The position numbers and the translations under genes were made by a program. Below the pieces are notes generated by a model. The model saw only the letters and a list, made by a program, of their open reading frames with translations. It was not told where the DNA came from and ran no database searches. A stretch of 64,000 bases of DNA from Micromonospora sp. WMMD980 (GTDB taxonomy: Bacteria > Actinomycetota > Actinomycetes > Mycobacteriales > Micromonosporaceae), in assembly GCF_029626035.1 (NCBI RefSeq), contig NZ_JARUBE010000003.1, forward strand, positions 1,426,001 to 1,490,000, read 5' to 3'. The stretch's first letter is position 1, and each line of letters begins with the position of its first letter. Below, piece after piece: positions 26,254 through 35,008 of this stretch.

Positions 26254-27933
26254 ATGAGCGAGGTGGAGGGACCCGACCGTTACGTGGTCGGGGTCGATTT
26301 CGGCACGTTGTCCGGCCGGGCGCTCGTGGTGCGGGTCCGCGACGGCGTCGAGGTCGGCACCGCGGTGCACGAGTACCGGCACGGGGTGATCGAGACGGCC
26401 CTGCCCGACGGCGGCCCGTCGCTGCCGCCGGACTGGGCGTTGCAGGACCCCGACGACTACCGCGACGTGCTGCGCGAGGCTGTGCCCGCCGCGCTGGTCG
26501 CGGCCGGGGTGGACCCGTCCCGGGTGATCGGGATCGGCACCGACTTCACCGCCTGCACCGTGCTGCCCACGCTCGCCGACGGCACCCCGCTGTGCGAGGT
26601 TCCGGAGCTGCGCCGTCGGCCGCACGCCTGGGTCAAGCTGTGGAAGCACCACGCCGCCCAGCCGCAGGCCGACCGGATCAACGCGCTGGCGCACGAGCGC
26701 GGCGAACCGTGGATCGGCCGCTACGGCGGCAAGATCTCCGCCGAGTGGCAGTTCGCCAAGGGCCTGCAGATGCTCACCGAGGACCCCGAGGTCTACCGGC
26801 GGGCCGAGCGCTTCGTCGAGGCCGCCGACTGGATCGTCCGGGAGCTGTGCGGCGCCGAGACGCGCAACGCCTGCACCGCCGGATACAAGGGCATCTACCA
26901 GGACGGCAGCTATCCGTCGGCCGACTACCTGGCGGCGCTCGACCCCGGCTTCACCGACTTCGTCGCCAAGCTGGACGGCCCGCTGCTGCCGTTGGGCGCC
27001 CGCGCCGGCACGCTCGGCGCCCGCGCCGCGGCCTGGACCGGGTTGCCCGAGGGGATCGCGGTCGCGGTCGGCAACGTCGACGCGCACGTCACCGCGGCGG
27101 CCGCCCAGGCGCTGCGCCCGGGGCGGCTGGTGGCGATCATGGGCACCTCCACCTGCCACGTGCTCAACGGCACCCACCCCGCCGAGGTGCCCGGCATGTG
27201 CGGCGTGGTCGACGGCGGCATCAGCCCCGGCGCCTGGGGCTACGAGGCCGGGCAGAGCGGTGTCGGCGACATCTTCGGCTGGTTCGTGCGGCACGCGGCG
27301 CCGGCCGGCCTCGACTCGCACGAGCGGCTCACCGAGCTGGCCGCCGCCCAGCCGGTCGGCGCGCACGGCCTGGTGGCGCTGGACTGGTGGAACGGCAACC
27401 GCTCCCTGCTGGTCAACCACGACCTCAGCGGGCTGGTCGTCGGGCTGACGCTGGCCACCCGGCCGGCAGACGTCTACCGCGCGCTGCTGGAGGCCACCGC
27501 GTACGGCACCCGGATGATCGTCGAGGCGTTCGCCGAAGCGGGCGTGCCGGTCGACGACCTGGTGGTGGCCGGCGGGCTGACCTCCAACCGGCTGCTGATG
27601 CAGATCTACGCCGACGTCACCGACCGGCCACTGGGCATCATCGGCTCGGCGCAGGGCCCGGCACTCGGCTCGGCCATCCACGCGGCCGTCGCCGCCGGGG
27701 CCTACCCGACGGTGCACGAGGCGTCGGCGGCCATGGGGCGGGTGGACGAGGGCGTCTACCGGCCGATCCCGGAGAACGTGCGGGCGTACGACGCGCTCTA
27801 CGCCGAGTACCGCGCGCTGCACGACCACTTCGGTCGCGGCGCGAACGACGTCATGCTGCGCCTGCGCGCGATCCGCAACGCGGCGGTGGACGCCACGACG
27901 CCGGCGGACCCGGCCCTGGAGGTTGTCGGATGA
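26254..27933 (+). CDS. araB: L-ribulokinase
   Basis: The 559-residue FGGY-family kinase phosphorylates L-ribulose to L-ribulose 5-phosphate, the second step of arabinose breakdown. The actin-like ATPase fold is complete: phosphate-1 loop VGVDFGTLSGRALVV, the substrate region (WKHHAAQPQADRIN, YGGKISAEWQFAK), MGTSTCHVLN and VAGGLTSNRLLMQIYADV. It is the first gene of an arabinose operon and overlaps araD by four bases (ATGA). The upstream operator implies repression by the LacI-type protein encoded at 37381. Confidence 0.97.
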   Translation: MSEVEGPDRYVVGVDFGTLSGRALVVRVRDGVEVGTAVHEYRHGVIETALPDGGPSLPPDWALQDPDDYRDVLREAVPAALVAAGVDPSRVIGIGTDFTACTVLPTLADGTPLCEVPELRRRPHAWVKLWKHHAAQPQADRINALAHERGEPWIGRYGGKISAEWQFAKGLQMLTEDPEVYRRAERFVEAADWIVRELCGAETRNACTAGYKGIYQDGSYPSADYLAALDPGFTDFVAKLDGPLLPLGARAGTLGARAAAWTGLPEGIAVAVGNVDAHVTAAAAQALRPGRLVAIMGTSTCHVLNGTHPAEVPGMCGVVDGGISPGAWGYEAGQSGVGDIFGWFVRHAAPAGLDSHERLTELAAAQPVGAHGLVALDWWNGNRSLLVNHDLSGLVVGLTLATRPADVYRALLEATAYGTRMIVEAFAEAGVPVDDLVVAGGLTSNRLLMQIYADVTDRPLGIIGSAQGPALGSAIHAAVAAGAYPTVHEASAAMGRVDEGVYRPIPENVRAYDALYAEYRALHDHFGRGANDVMLRLRAIRNAAVDATTPADPALEVVG

Positions 27934-28601
27934 GCACCGAGATCGCTGCGCTGCGCGCGACCGTCGCCCGCCTGCACCATGAGCTGACCCGCAACAACCT
28001 GGTGGCCTGGACCGCCGGCAACGTCTCGGCGCGCGTCCCCGGGCAGGACCTGATGGTGATCAAGCCGAGCGGGGTGGACTACGACGACCTGAACGCCGAC
28101 ACCATGGTGGTCTGCGACCTGAACGGCGCGGTGGTCGACGGCGGCCGTTCGCCGTCCAGCGACACCGCCGCGCACGCCTACGTCTACCGGGCGATGCCCG
28201 AGGTCGGCGGCGTCGTGCACACGCACAGCGGCTACGCCACCGCCTGGTCGGCCCGCGGCGAGGCGATCCCGTGCTGGCTGACCGCGCAGGCCGACGAGTT
28301 CGGTGGCGAGATCCCGGTCGGGCCGTTCGCGCTGATCGGCGGCGACGACATCGGCAAGGGCATCGTCGGCACGCTGTCCGGGCACCGCTCGCCGGCGGTG
28401 CTCATGCGCAACCACGGCGTGTTCACCATCGGCAGGGACGCCCGCGCGGCGGTCAAGGCCGCGGTGATGTGCGAGGACGTCGCGCGCACCGCGCACCTGG
28501 CCCGCGCGCTCGGGCAACCGCTGCCGATCGCGCCGGCCGACGTCGACGCGCTGCACGACCGCTACCAGAACGTGTACGGCCAACGCCCGTCGAGCGGCTG
28601 A
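27930..28601 (+). CDS. araD: L-ribulose-5-phosphate 4-epimerase
   Basis: The 223-residue class II aldolase-fold enzyme converts L-ribulose 5-phosphate to D-xylulose 5-phosphate for the pentose phosphate pathway. It shows the zinc ligands HTHSGYATAWS and the later MRNHGVFTIG. The phosphate-binding segments are TAGNVSARV, IKPSGVDYDDL and SPSSDTAAHAYVY. It is translationally coupled to araB. Confidence 0.96.
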   Translation: MSTEIAALRATVARLHHELTRNNLVAWTAGNVSARVPGQDLMVIKPSGVDYDDLNADTMVVCDLNGAVVDGGRSPSSDTAAHAYVYRAMPEVGGVVHTHSGYATAWSARGEAIPCWLTAQADEFGGEIPVGPFALIGGDDIGKGIVGTLSGHRSPAVLMRNHGVFTIGRDARAAVKAAVMCEDVARTAHLARALGQPLPIAPADVDALHDRYQNVYGQRPSSG

Positions 28602-28694
28602 CACCGACCAGCACCACCTCATTCCCACCACCACAGCCGGTCGCCCCGGCCCCGCCGGTCGCGCGCCCGGATCACCCCACCCCGAGGAGATTCG

Positions 28695-29693
28695 ATGAGA
28701 ACCAGGAGTACGGCACGGACGGTCGTCGCGGCCCTGGCCGGCGTGTTGCTCGCCGCCAGCATGGCCGCCTGCGGCAACAGCGACACCGGCGGCGACTCCG
28801 GCGGCGGCGGCAACGACAAGCTCGTCCTGGGTTTCTCCCAGGTCGGCGCGGAGAGCGGCTGGCGGACCGCCAACACCACCTCGATCAAGGAGGCGGCGGG
28901 CGAGGCCGGCATCGAGCTGAAGTTCGACGACGCCCAGCAGAAGCAGGAGAACCAGATCAAGGCGATCCGGAACTTCATCCAGCAGAAGGTCGACGTGATC
29001 GCCTTCTCACCGGTGGTGGAGTCCGGCTGGGACACCGTGCTCAAGGAGGCCAAGGACGCCAAGATCCCGGTCATCCTGACCGACCGCGCGGTCGACTCCG
29101 CCGACAAGTCGCTCTACAAGACGTTCCTCGGCTCCGACTTCAAGAAGGAGGGTCGGCTCGCCGGTGAGTGGCTGGTGGAGCAGAAGAAGGCGGCCACCGG
29201 CCCGGTCAACATCGTCGAGTTGCAGGGCACGACCGGCTCCGCCCCGGCGAACGACCGCAAGGCGGGCTTCGGCGAGGCGATCGCGGCAAACCCCAACCTG
29301 AAGATCATCGCGTCCCAGTCGGGTGACTTCACCCGCGCCGGCGGCAAGCAGGTGATGGAGCAGTTCCTCAAGGCCAACCCCAAGATCGACGTGCTCTTCG
29401 CACACAACGACGACATGGGGCTCGGCGCGCTCGAGGCGATCACCGCGGCCGGCAAGGTGCCGGGCAAGGACATCACCATCATCACCGTCGACGCGGTGAA
29501 GGACGGCATGCAGGCCCTCGCGGACGGCAAGTTCAACTTCATCGCGGAGTGCAGCCCGCTGCTCGGGCCACAGCTGATGGACTTCGCGAAGAAGGTCAAG
29601 GCCGGCGAGGAGGTGCCGGCCCGGATCGAGACCGAGGAGACCACCTTCACGCAGGAGACGGCCAAGGAGGCCCTGCCCAACCGCAAGTACTGA
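28695..29693 (+). CDS. Sugar ABC transporter substrate-binding lipoprotein, YtfQ-like
   Basis: The 332-residue lipoprotein (lipobox LAASMAAC, Cys26) captures sugar for the ABC importer encoded next to it. GFSQVGAESGWRTANT, QQKQENQIKAIRNFIQ, NIVELQGTTGSAPANDRKAG, SQSGDFTRAGGKQVMEQF and FAHNDDMGLGALEAI follow E. coli YtfQ closely. YtfQ binds galactofuranose and prefers furanose forms. In this operon the ligand is probably L-arabinose, perhaps as L-arabinofuranose released by the secreted arabinofuranosidases. Its sequence does not resemble AraF. A strong hairpin follows. Confidence 0.93.
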   Translation: MRTRSTARTVVAALAGVLLAASMAACGNSDTGGDSGGGGNDKLVLGFSQVGAESGWRTANTTSIKEAAGEAGIELKFDDAQQKQENQIKAIRNFIQQKVDVIAFSPVVESGWDTVLKEAKDAKIPVILTDRAVDSADKSLYKTFLGSDFKKEGRLAGEWLVEQKKAATGPVNIVELQGTTGSAPANDRKAGFGEAIAANPNLKIIASQSGDFTRAGGKQVMEQFLKANPKIDVLFAHNDDMGLGALEAITAAGKVPGKDITIITVDAVKDGMQALADGKFNFIAECSPLLGPQLMDFAKKVKAGEEVPARIETEETTFTQETAKEALPNRKY

Positions 29694-29696
29694 CCC

Positions 29697-29736
29697 GCAC
29701 CGGGGGTCGCCGTCGCACCGACGGCGGCCCCCGTGC
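29697..29736 (+). terminator. Intercistronic hairpin after the sugar-binding protein gene
   Basis: The arm at 29697-29715 (GCACCGGGGGTCGCCGTCG) pairs with 29719-29736 with one bulge and one G-T pair across a three-base loop. It lies between the binding-protein gene and its ATPase and permease genes. Such hairpins usually attenuate transcription or protect the 3' end, giving more binding protein than membrane components. Confidence 0.65.
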
Positions 29737-29765
29737 CACCACCGCTCAAGAAGAGGTCCGATGGG

Positions 29766-31307
29766 ATGACGGGTGACCGTCCGGTCCTGACCATGACCGG
29801 AATCAGCAAGACCTTCCCCGGGGCCCGCGCGCTGCACGACGTCGACTTCCGGTTGTTCCCGGGCGAGGTCCACGCCCTGATGGGCGAGAACGGCGCCGGC
29901 AAGTCCACCCTGATCAAGGTGTTGACCGGTGTCTACGGCACCGACGCCGGCACCGTCACGCTCGACGGCGAGCAGGTGTCCTTCACCGGGCCGATGCAGG
30001 CCGCCGAGGCCGGCGTGAGCACCGTCTACCAGGAGGTCAACCTCTGCACCAACCTGTCGGTGGCGGAGAACATCTTCATCGGCCGGGAACCGCGCCGGCT
30101 CGGCGCGGTGCGCTGGGGCGAGATGCGCCGGCGGGCGCGCGACCTGCTGGGCCGCCTCGACCTCGACCTCGACGTGAGCGCCCAGCTCGGCACGTACTCG
30201 TTGGCGGTGCAGCAGATGGTCGCCATCGCCCGGGCCATCGACGTCCGGGCCCGCGTGCTCATCCTGGACGAGCCGACGTCCAGCCTGGACGCCGGTGAGG
30301 TCGCACAGCTGTTCCGGATCATGCGGCAGTTGCGCGACGAGGGGATCGCGATCCTGTTCGTCACCCACTTCCTCGACCAGGTCTACGGCATCGCCGACCG
30401 CATCACCGTGCTGCGCAACGGCACGCTCGTGGGGGAGTACCGCACCGAGGAGCTGCCGCAGTTCAGCCTGGTCGAGAAGATGATCGGTCAGGAGCTGGAC
30501 GTCCTGGAGCGGCTGGACGAGCAGCAGAAGCGGGCCACGGTCGCCGCGGACGGGCGCCCCGCGCTGGTGGATGCCGACCAGCTCGGCCGGCGCGGCGCGG
30601 TCGCCCCGTTCAGCATGCGCATCCACGCCGGCGAGGTGGTCGGCCTGGCCGGCCTGCTCGGCTCCGGCCGCACCGAGGTGGCCCGGCTGATCTTCGGCGC
30701 GGACCGCGCCGACCACGGCCAGGTCCGCACCGACGGCGGCCGCTCGCCGCTACGCACCCCGATCCAGGCCATCGACCAGGGCATCGGCTTCTGCTCGGAG
30801 AACCGTCGCGCGGAGGGCATCGTCGGTGAGCTGTCGGTGCGGGAGAACATGATCCTGGCGATGCAGGCCGCGCGCGGCTGGCTGCGCCCGATCCCGCGCC
30901 GACGCCAGGACGAGCTGGTGCAGAAGTACGTCGACGCGCTGAGCATCCGGCCGGCCAACCCGGAGCTGCCGGTGCGCAACCTCTCCGGCGGCAACCAGCA
31001 GAAGGTGCTGCTGGCGCGCTGGCTCATCACCGAGCCGCGCCTGCTGATCCTCGACGAGCCCACCCGCGGCATCGACGTCGGCGCCAAGGCCGAGATCCAG
31101 AAGCTGGTGGTGCAGCTCTCCGACGGCGGCATGGCGGTGCTGTTCATCTCCGCCGAGCTGGAGGAGGTGCTGCGCCTGAGCCACCGGGTCGCGGTCATGC
31201 GCGACCGCGAGATGGTCGCCCAACTCGACAACGACGACACGCTCGACGCGGACCGCGTCATGCGCACCATCGCGAGCGGAACCCCCCGGGAGGAGGTGAC
31301 CCGATGA
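29766..31307 (+). CDS. Sugar ABC transporter ATPase, YtfR-like (two nucleotide-binding domains)
   Basis: The 513-residue protein has two fused ABC domains, the normal form in carbohydrate CUT2 importers. The first (to about 250) has Walker A GENGAGKST and Walker B LILDEPTSSLD. The second (255-513) has the usual degenerate Walker A GLLGSGRTE, signature LSGGNQQK and LILDEPTRGID. The start ATG at 29766 follows AAGAGGT. The stop overlaps the next gene (ATGA). It energises uptake through the two permeases encoded next. Confidence 0.95.
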   Translation: MTGDRPVLTMTGISKTFPGARALHDVDFRLFPGEVHALMGENGAGKSTLIKVLTGVYGTDAGTVTLDGEQVSFTGPMQAAEAGVSTVYQEVNLCTNLSVAENIFIGREPRRLGAVRWGEMRRRARDLLGRLDLDLDVSAQLGTYSLAVQQMVAIARAIDVRARVLILDEPTSSLDAGEVAQLFRIMRQLRDEGIAILFVTHFLDQVYGIADRITVLRNGTLVGEYRTEELPQFSLVEKMIGQELDVLERLDEQQKRATVAADGRPALVDADQLGRRGAVAPFSMRIHAGEVVGLAGLLGSGRTEVARLIFGADRADHGQVRTDGGRSPLRTPIQAIDQGIGFCSENRRAEGIVGELSVRENMILAMQAARGWLRPIPRRRQDELVQKYVDALSIRPANPELPVRNLSGGNQQKVLLARWLITEPRLLILDEPTRGIDVGAKAEIQKLVVQLSDGGMAVLFISAELEEVLRLSHRVAVMRDREMVAQLDNDDTLDADRVMRTIASGTPREEVTR

Positions 31308-32374
31308 ACACCGTCGCCGACCGCCTCCGCCCGCTGGCCGGGCACCGGCTGTTCTGGCCGGCCCTGGTGCTCGTGGCGATGCTCGCCGCGAACACCGTCT
31401 ACCGGCCCGGCTTCCTCGCCGTCGAGGTCAAGAACGGCCACCTGTACGGCACGCCGGTCGACATCCTCCGGCTGAGCGCGCCGCTGATCCTGGTCGCCCT
31501 CGGCATGACCCTGGTCATCGCCACCGGCGGCATCGACCTGTCGGTCGGCTCGCTCTGCGCCATCAGCGGCGCGATCGCCTGCCTGCACATCAGCGGCGCG
31601 GCCGACCAGAACAGCCCGTCCACCGTGCTCACCGCGCTGGCCCTGGCCTTCGGGGCCGCGCTCGTGCTCGGGGCGTGGAACGGCGTGCTGGTCTCGGTCA
31701 TCGGCATCCAGCCCATCATCGCCACGCTGATCCTCATGGTGGCCGGCCGGGGGATCGCCCAGCTCGTCACCGAGGGGCAGATCATCACCATCAACTCCGG
31801 GCCGTACCGGGCGATCGGGCTGGGGAGCTTCCTGACGCTGCCGCTGGCCATCCTGATCGCGCTGGCCGCCGCGCTGCTGGTGGCCGCGTTCACCCGGCGT
31901 ACCGCGCTCGGGCTGATCGTCGCGTCGGTCGGCGGCAACGCCGAGGCGAGCCGGCTGGCCGGCATCCGGTCGCGGCGGGTCGTCCTCCTCGTCTACGTGG
32001 TCAGCGCCGCGTGCGCCGCGCTGGCCGGCTTCATGGTCACCGCGAACGTGTCGAGCGCCGACGGCAACGCGGCCGGACTGTGGATCGAACTCGACGCGAT
32101 CCTCGCGGTGGTGATCGGCGGCACGTCACTGGCCGGCGGCCGGTTCTCACTCAGCGGCACGGTCCTCGGCGCGTTGATCATCCAGACCCTGACCACCACG
32201 GTCTACGCCATGAACATCTCGCCGCAGACGTCGTTGCTGTTCAAGGCCGTCGTCGTGATCGCCGTCTGCCTGGTGCAGGCGCCGGCGTTCCGGGCCCGGA
32301 TCCGTCTGCGCCGGCGCGGCGTCGAGCCCGGCCCGGCGGCGCCGCAGCGGGAGAAGGAGCAGGTCCCGGCATGA
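31304..32374 (+). CDS. Sugar ABC transporter permease, YtfT-like
   Basis: The 356-residue inner-membrane protein has eight or more helices and the CUT2 permease signature [19 protein letters not shown], plus [14 protein letters not shown] in the coupling loop. It pairs with the second permease encoded directly after it. Having two different permease genes is characteristic of the YtfT/YjfF system, whereas AraH and RbsC importers use one. Confidence 0.94.
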   Translation: MNTVADRLRPLAGHRLFWPALVLVAMLAANTVYRPGFLAVEVKNGHLYGTPVDILRLSAPLILVALGMTLVIATGGIDLSVGSLCAISGAIACLHISGAADQNSPSTVLTALALAFGAALVLGAWNGVLVSVIGIQPIIATLILMVAGRGIAQLVTEGQIITINSGPYRAIGLGSFLTLPLAILIALAAALLVAAFTRRTALGLIVASVGGNAEASRLAGIRSRRVVLLVYVVSAACAALAGFMVTANVSSADGNAAGLWIELDAILAVVIGGTSLAGGRFSLSGTVLGALIIQTLTTTVYAMNISPQTSLLFKAVVVIAVCLVQAPAFRARIRLRRRGVEPGPAAPQREKEQVPA

Positions 32375-33363
32375 GCAGCACGTCGTTGTCCGCCGTCCGG
32401 TCCTGGCGGCCCAGCCTGCCCCGGCGGCACGTCCCGGTGCTCGCGACGCTGGCGTTGCTGCTGGTCATGTACGGCATCGGCGTCTCGCAGTACCGCGCGT
32501 TCTCCAACGTGCAGGTCGTCTTCAACGTCTTCATCGACAACGGCTTCCTGCTGGTGGTCGCGGTCGGCATGACGTTCGTGATCCTCACCGGCGGCATCGA
32601 CCTGTCCGTCGGCTCGGTGGTCGCGATGACCGCGATGGTGTCGGCCGCCCTGCTCCGCGACGGCCTGCCCGCCGCGCTGGTGCTCGTCATCGCGCTGCTC
32701 ATCGGCCCGACGCTCGGGTTCCTGATGGGCTGCGCGATCCATTTCTTCGAGATCCAGCCGTTCATCGTCACGCTCGCCGGGATGTTCTTCGCGCGCGGAA
32801 TGTGCACGTTCATCAGCGACTCCTCCATCTCCATCACGGACGGTTTCTGGACCGGCATGTCCCAGGAGCGCATCGGCAACCCGGCCGGCAACTTCGTGTC
32901 GATAAGCGTGCTGATCGCGTTCGCGGTGGTCCTGGTGGCCGCGTACGTGCTGGCGTACACCCGGTTCGGCCGCAACGTGTACGCGGTCGGCGGCAACGCG
33001 CAGTCGGCGCTGCTGATGGGCCTGCCGGTCGCGCGGACCCGGATCGCCGTCTACACGATCAGCGGCTTGTGCTCGGCGATCGGCGGCATCCTGCTGTCGT
33101 TCTACACGCTCTCCGGCGCGCCGCTGATCGCCGTCGGGATGGAACTGGACGTGATCGCCGCGGTCGTCATCGGTGGCACGGTGCTCACCGGCGGCTCGGG
33201 CTACATCTTCGGCACCGTGCTCGGCGTGCTGGTGCTGGGCGTGATCCAGACGCTCATCACGTTCGACGGCAGCCTCAACTCCTGGTGGACCAAGATCGTG
33301 ATCGGCGGGCTGCTCTTCGCGTTCATCCTCCTCCAGCGCCTCATCGGCATCCGGTTCAAGTGA
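32371..33363 (+). CDS. Sugar ABC transporter permease, YjfF-like
   Basis: The 330-residue permease has the same CUT2 signature ([18 protein letters not shown]) and coupling loop ([20 protein letters not shown]), with eight or more helices. Its stop is 26 bases before araA, with which it is surely cotranscribed. Overlap with the previous stop (ATGA) indicates coupled translation and equal amounts of both permeases. Confidence 0.94.
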   Translation: MSSTSLSAVRSWRPSLPRRHVPVLATLALLLVMYGIGVSQYRAFSNVQVVFNVFIDNGFLLVVAVGMTFVILTGGIDLSVGSVVAMTAMVSAALLRDGLPAALVLVIALLIGPTLGFLMGCAIHFFEIQPFIVTLAGMFFARGMCTFISDSSISITDGFWTGMSQERIGNPAGNFVSISVLIAFAVVLVAAYVLAYTRFGRNVYAVGGNAQSALLMGLPVARTRIAVYTISGLCSAIGGILLSFYTLSGAPLIAVGMELDVIAAVVIGGTVLTGGSGYIFGTVLGVLVLGVIQTLITFDGSLNSWWTKIVIGGLLFAFILLQRLIGIRFK

Positions 33364-33389
33364 CGGCTCCTAGCGCGGAAGGCAACAAC

Positions 33390-34892
33390 ATGGCACCTCA
33401 TCCCCAGCCCGAGGTCTGGTTCCTCACCGGTAGCCAGGGTCTCTACGGCGAGGACACCCTGCGGCAGGTCGCCGACCAGTCCCGGCAGCTCGCCGCCCGG
33501 CTGGACGAGTCGTCGGACATCCCGGTGCGCGTGGTCTGGAAGCCGGTCCTGACCTCCAGCACGGACATCCTCGCGGCCTGCCGGGACGCGGCCGTGCAGG
33601 GCGCGGTCGGGGTGATCGCCTGGATGCACACGTTCTCGCCGGCCAAGATGTGGATCGCCGGCCTGGACGCGTTGCAGACGCCGCTGCTGCACCTGCACAC
33701 CCAGGCGAACGTGGCGCTGCCGTGGGACACCATCGACATGGACTTCATGAACCTGAACCAGGCCGCGCACGGCGACCGCGAGTTCGGGTACATCCAGACC
33801 CGCCTGGGGGTGGCCCGCAAGACCGTCGCCGGTCACGTCACCGACCCGCGGGTGGTCTCCCGGGTGGCGGCCTGGGCCCGCGCGGCCATCGGCTGGTCCT
33901 CGGTGCGGACGTTGCGGCTGGCCCGCTTCGGCGACAACATGCGCGACGTCGCCGTCACCGAGGGGGACAAGGTCGAGGCGGAGCTGCGCTTCGGCGTCTC
34001 GGTCAACACCTACGGCGTGAACGACCTGGTCGAGGTGGTCGACCAGGTCGCCGAGGCGCAGGTGGACGACCTGGTGAAGGAGTACGACGACACCTACCGG
34101 CTGGACGCCGCGCTGCGCGCCGGTGGTGACCGGCACGACTCGCTGCGCTACGCCGCCCGCCAGGAGTTGGGGCTGCGCGCGTTCCTGGACGACGGCGGGT
34201 TCCGCGCGTTCACCACCAACTTCGAGGACCTGGGCGGGCTGCGCCAGCTCCCCGGCATCGCGGTGCAGCGACTGATGGCCGACGGGTACGGCTTCGGCGG
34301 CGAGGGCGACTGGAAGACCTCGGTGCTGGTGCGCACGCTGAAGGCGATGGCGGTCGGCGTCGCGGGCGGCACGTCCTTCATGGAGGACTACACCTACGAC
34401 CTGACGTTCGGCCACGAGCTGGTCCTCGGCGCGCACATGCTGGAGGTGTGCCCGAGCATCGCCGCCGACGTGCCGACCGCGGAGGTGCACCCGCTGGGCA
34501 TCGGCGGGCGGGAGGACCCGGTCCGGCTGGTCTTCGACGCGGCGGCCGGCCCGGCGGTGGTGCTCGGCATGTCGGACCTGGGGGAGCGGTTCCGGCTGGT
34601 GGCCAACGTCGTCGACGTGGTGCCGCCGCCGCAGCCGTTGCGCCGGCTGCCGGTGGCCCGGGCGGTCTGGCGGCCCCGCCCCGACCTGCCCGCGTCGGCG
34701 GAGGCGTGGATCACCGCGGGCGCCCCGCACCACACCGTGCTCTCCCAGGCCGTCGGCGTCGAGGAGCTGCGCGACCTGGCCGCGATGACGCGGACCGAGC
34801 TGGCGGTCATCGACGGTGACACCGTGCCGCACCGGTTCGCCGACGAGCTGCGCTGGAACCAGGCGTACCACCGGCTCGCGCGCGGGTTCTGA
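33390..34892 (+). CDS. araA: L-arabinose isomerase
   Basis: The 500-residue enzyme converts L-arabinose to L-ribulose using Mn2+. Family blocks are intact: [35 protein letters not shown], the HTQAN segment, [28 protein letters not shown] and the metal-binding [16 protein letters not shown]. The order araB-araD-transporter-araA puts the whole intracellular pathway and importer on one strand with short gaps. The GGAAGG at 33376-33381 is the ribosome site. Confidence 0.98.
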   Translation: MAPHPQPEVWFLTGSQGLYGEDTLRQVADQSRQLAARLDESSDIPVRVVWKPVLTSSTDILAACRDAAVQGAVGVIAWMHTFSPAKMWIAGLDALQTPLLHLHTQANVALPWDTIDMDFMNLNQAAHGDREFGYIQTRLGVARKTVAGHVTDPRVVSRVAAWARAAIGWSSVRTLRLARFGDNMRDVAVTEGDKVEAELRFGVSVNTYGVNDLVEVVDQVAEAQVDDLVKEYDDTYRLDAALRAGGDRHDSLRYAARQELGLRAFLDDGGFRAFTTNFEDLGGLRQLPGIAVQRLMADGYGFGGEGDWKTSVLVRTLKAMAVGVAGGTSFMEDYTYDLTFGHELVLGAHMLEVCPSIAADVPTAEVHPLGIGGREDPVRLVFDAAAGPAVVLGMSDLGERFRLVANVVDVVPPPQPLRRLPVARAVWRPRPDLPASAEAWITAGAPHHTVLSQAVGVEELRDLAAMTRTELAVIDGDTVPHRFADELRWNQAYHRLARGF

Positions 34893-34975
34893 CCGCGCCG
34901 GGACGCTCGGCACGGGTGGCGCGCCTCGGTCCGTGCCGGGGCCCGCCGCCCGTCTCGTGTCCTCGCCGTTACGCC

Positions 34976-35004
34976 TTGACGAACGTCATGTTATCGCGCA
35001 CAGT
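34976..35004 (+). promoter_or_regulatory. Internal promoter with lac-type operator before the GH43 gene (site 4)
   Basis: TTGACG at 34976-34981 is followed after 17 bases by CACAGT (34999-35004). TGTTATCGCGCACA (34989-35002) matches the arabinose operator at 11 of 14 positions. It is placed relative to TTGACG almost as at araB (13 versus 14 bases from the start of the hexamer). The same layout at a second promoter supports both. Confidence 0.5.
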
Positions 35005-35008
35005 CGAT

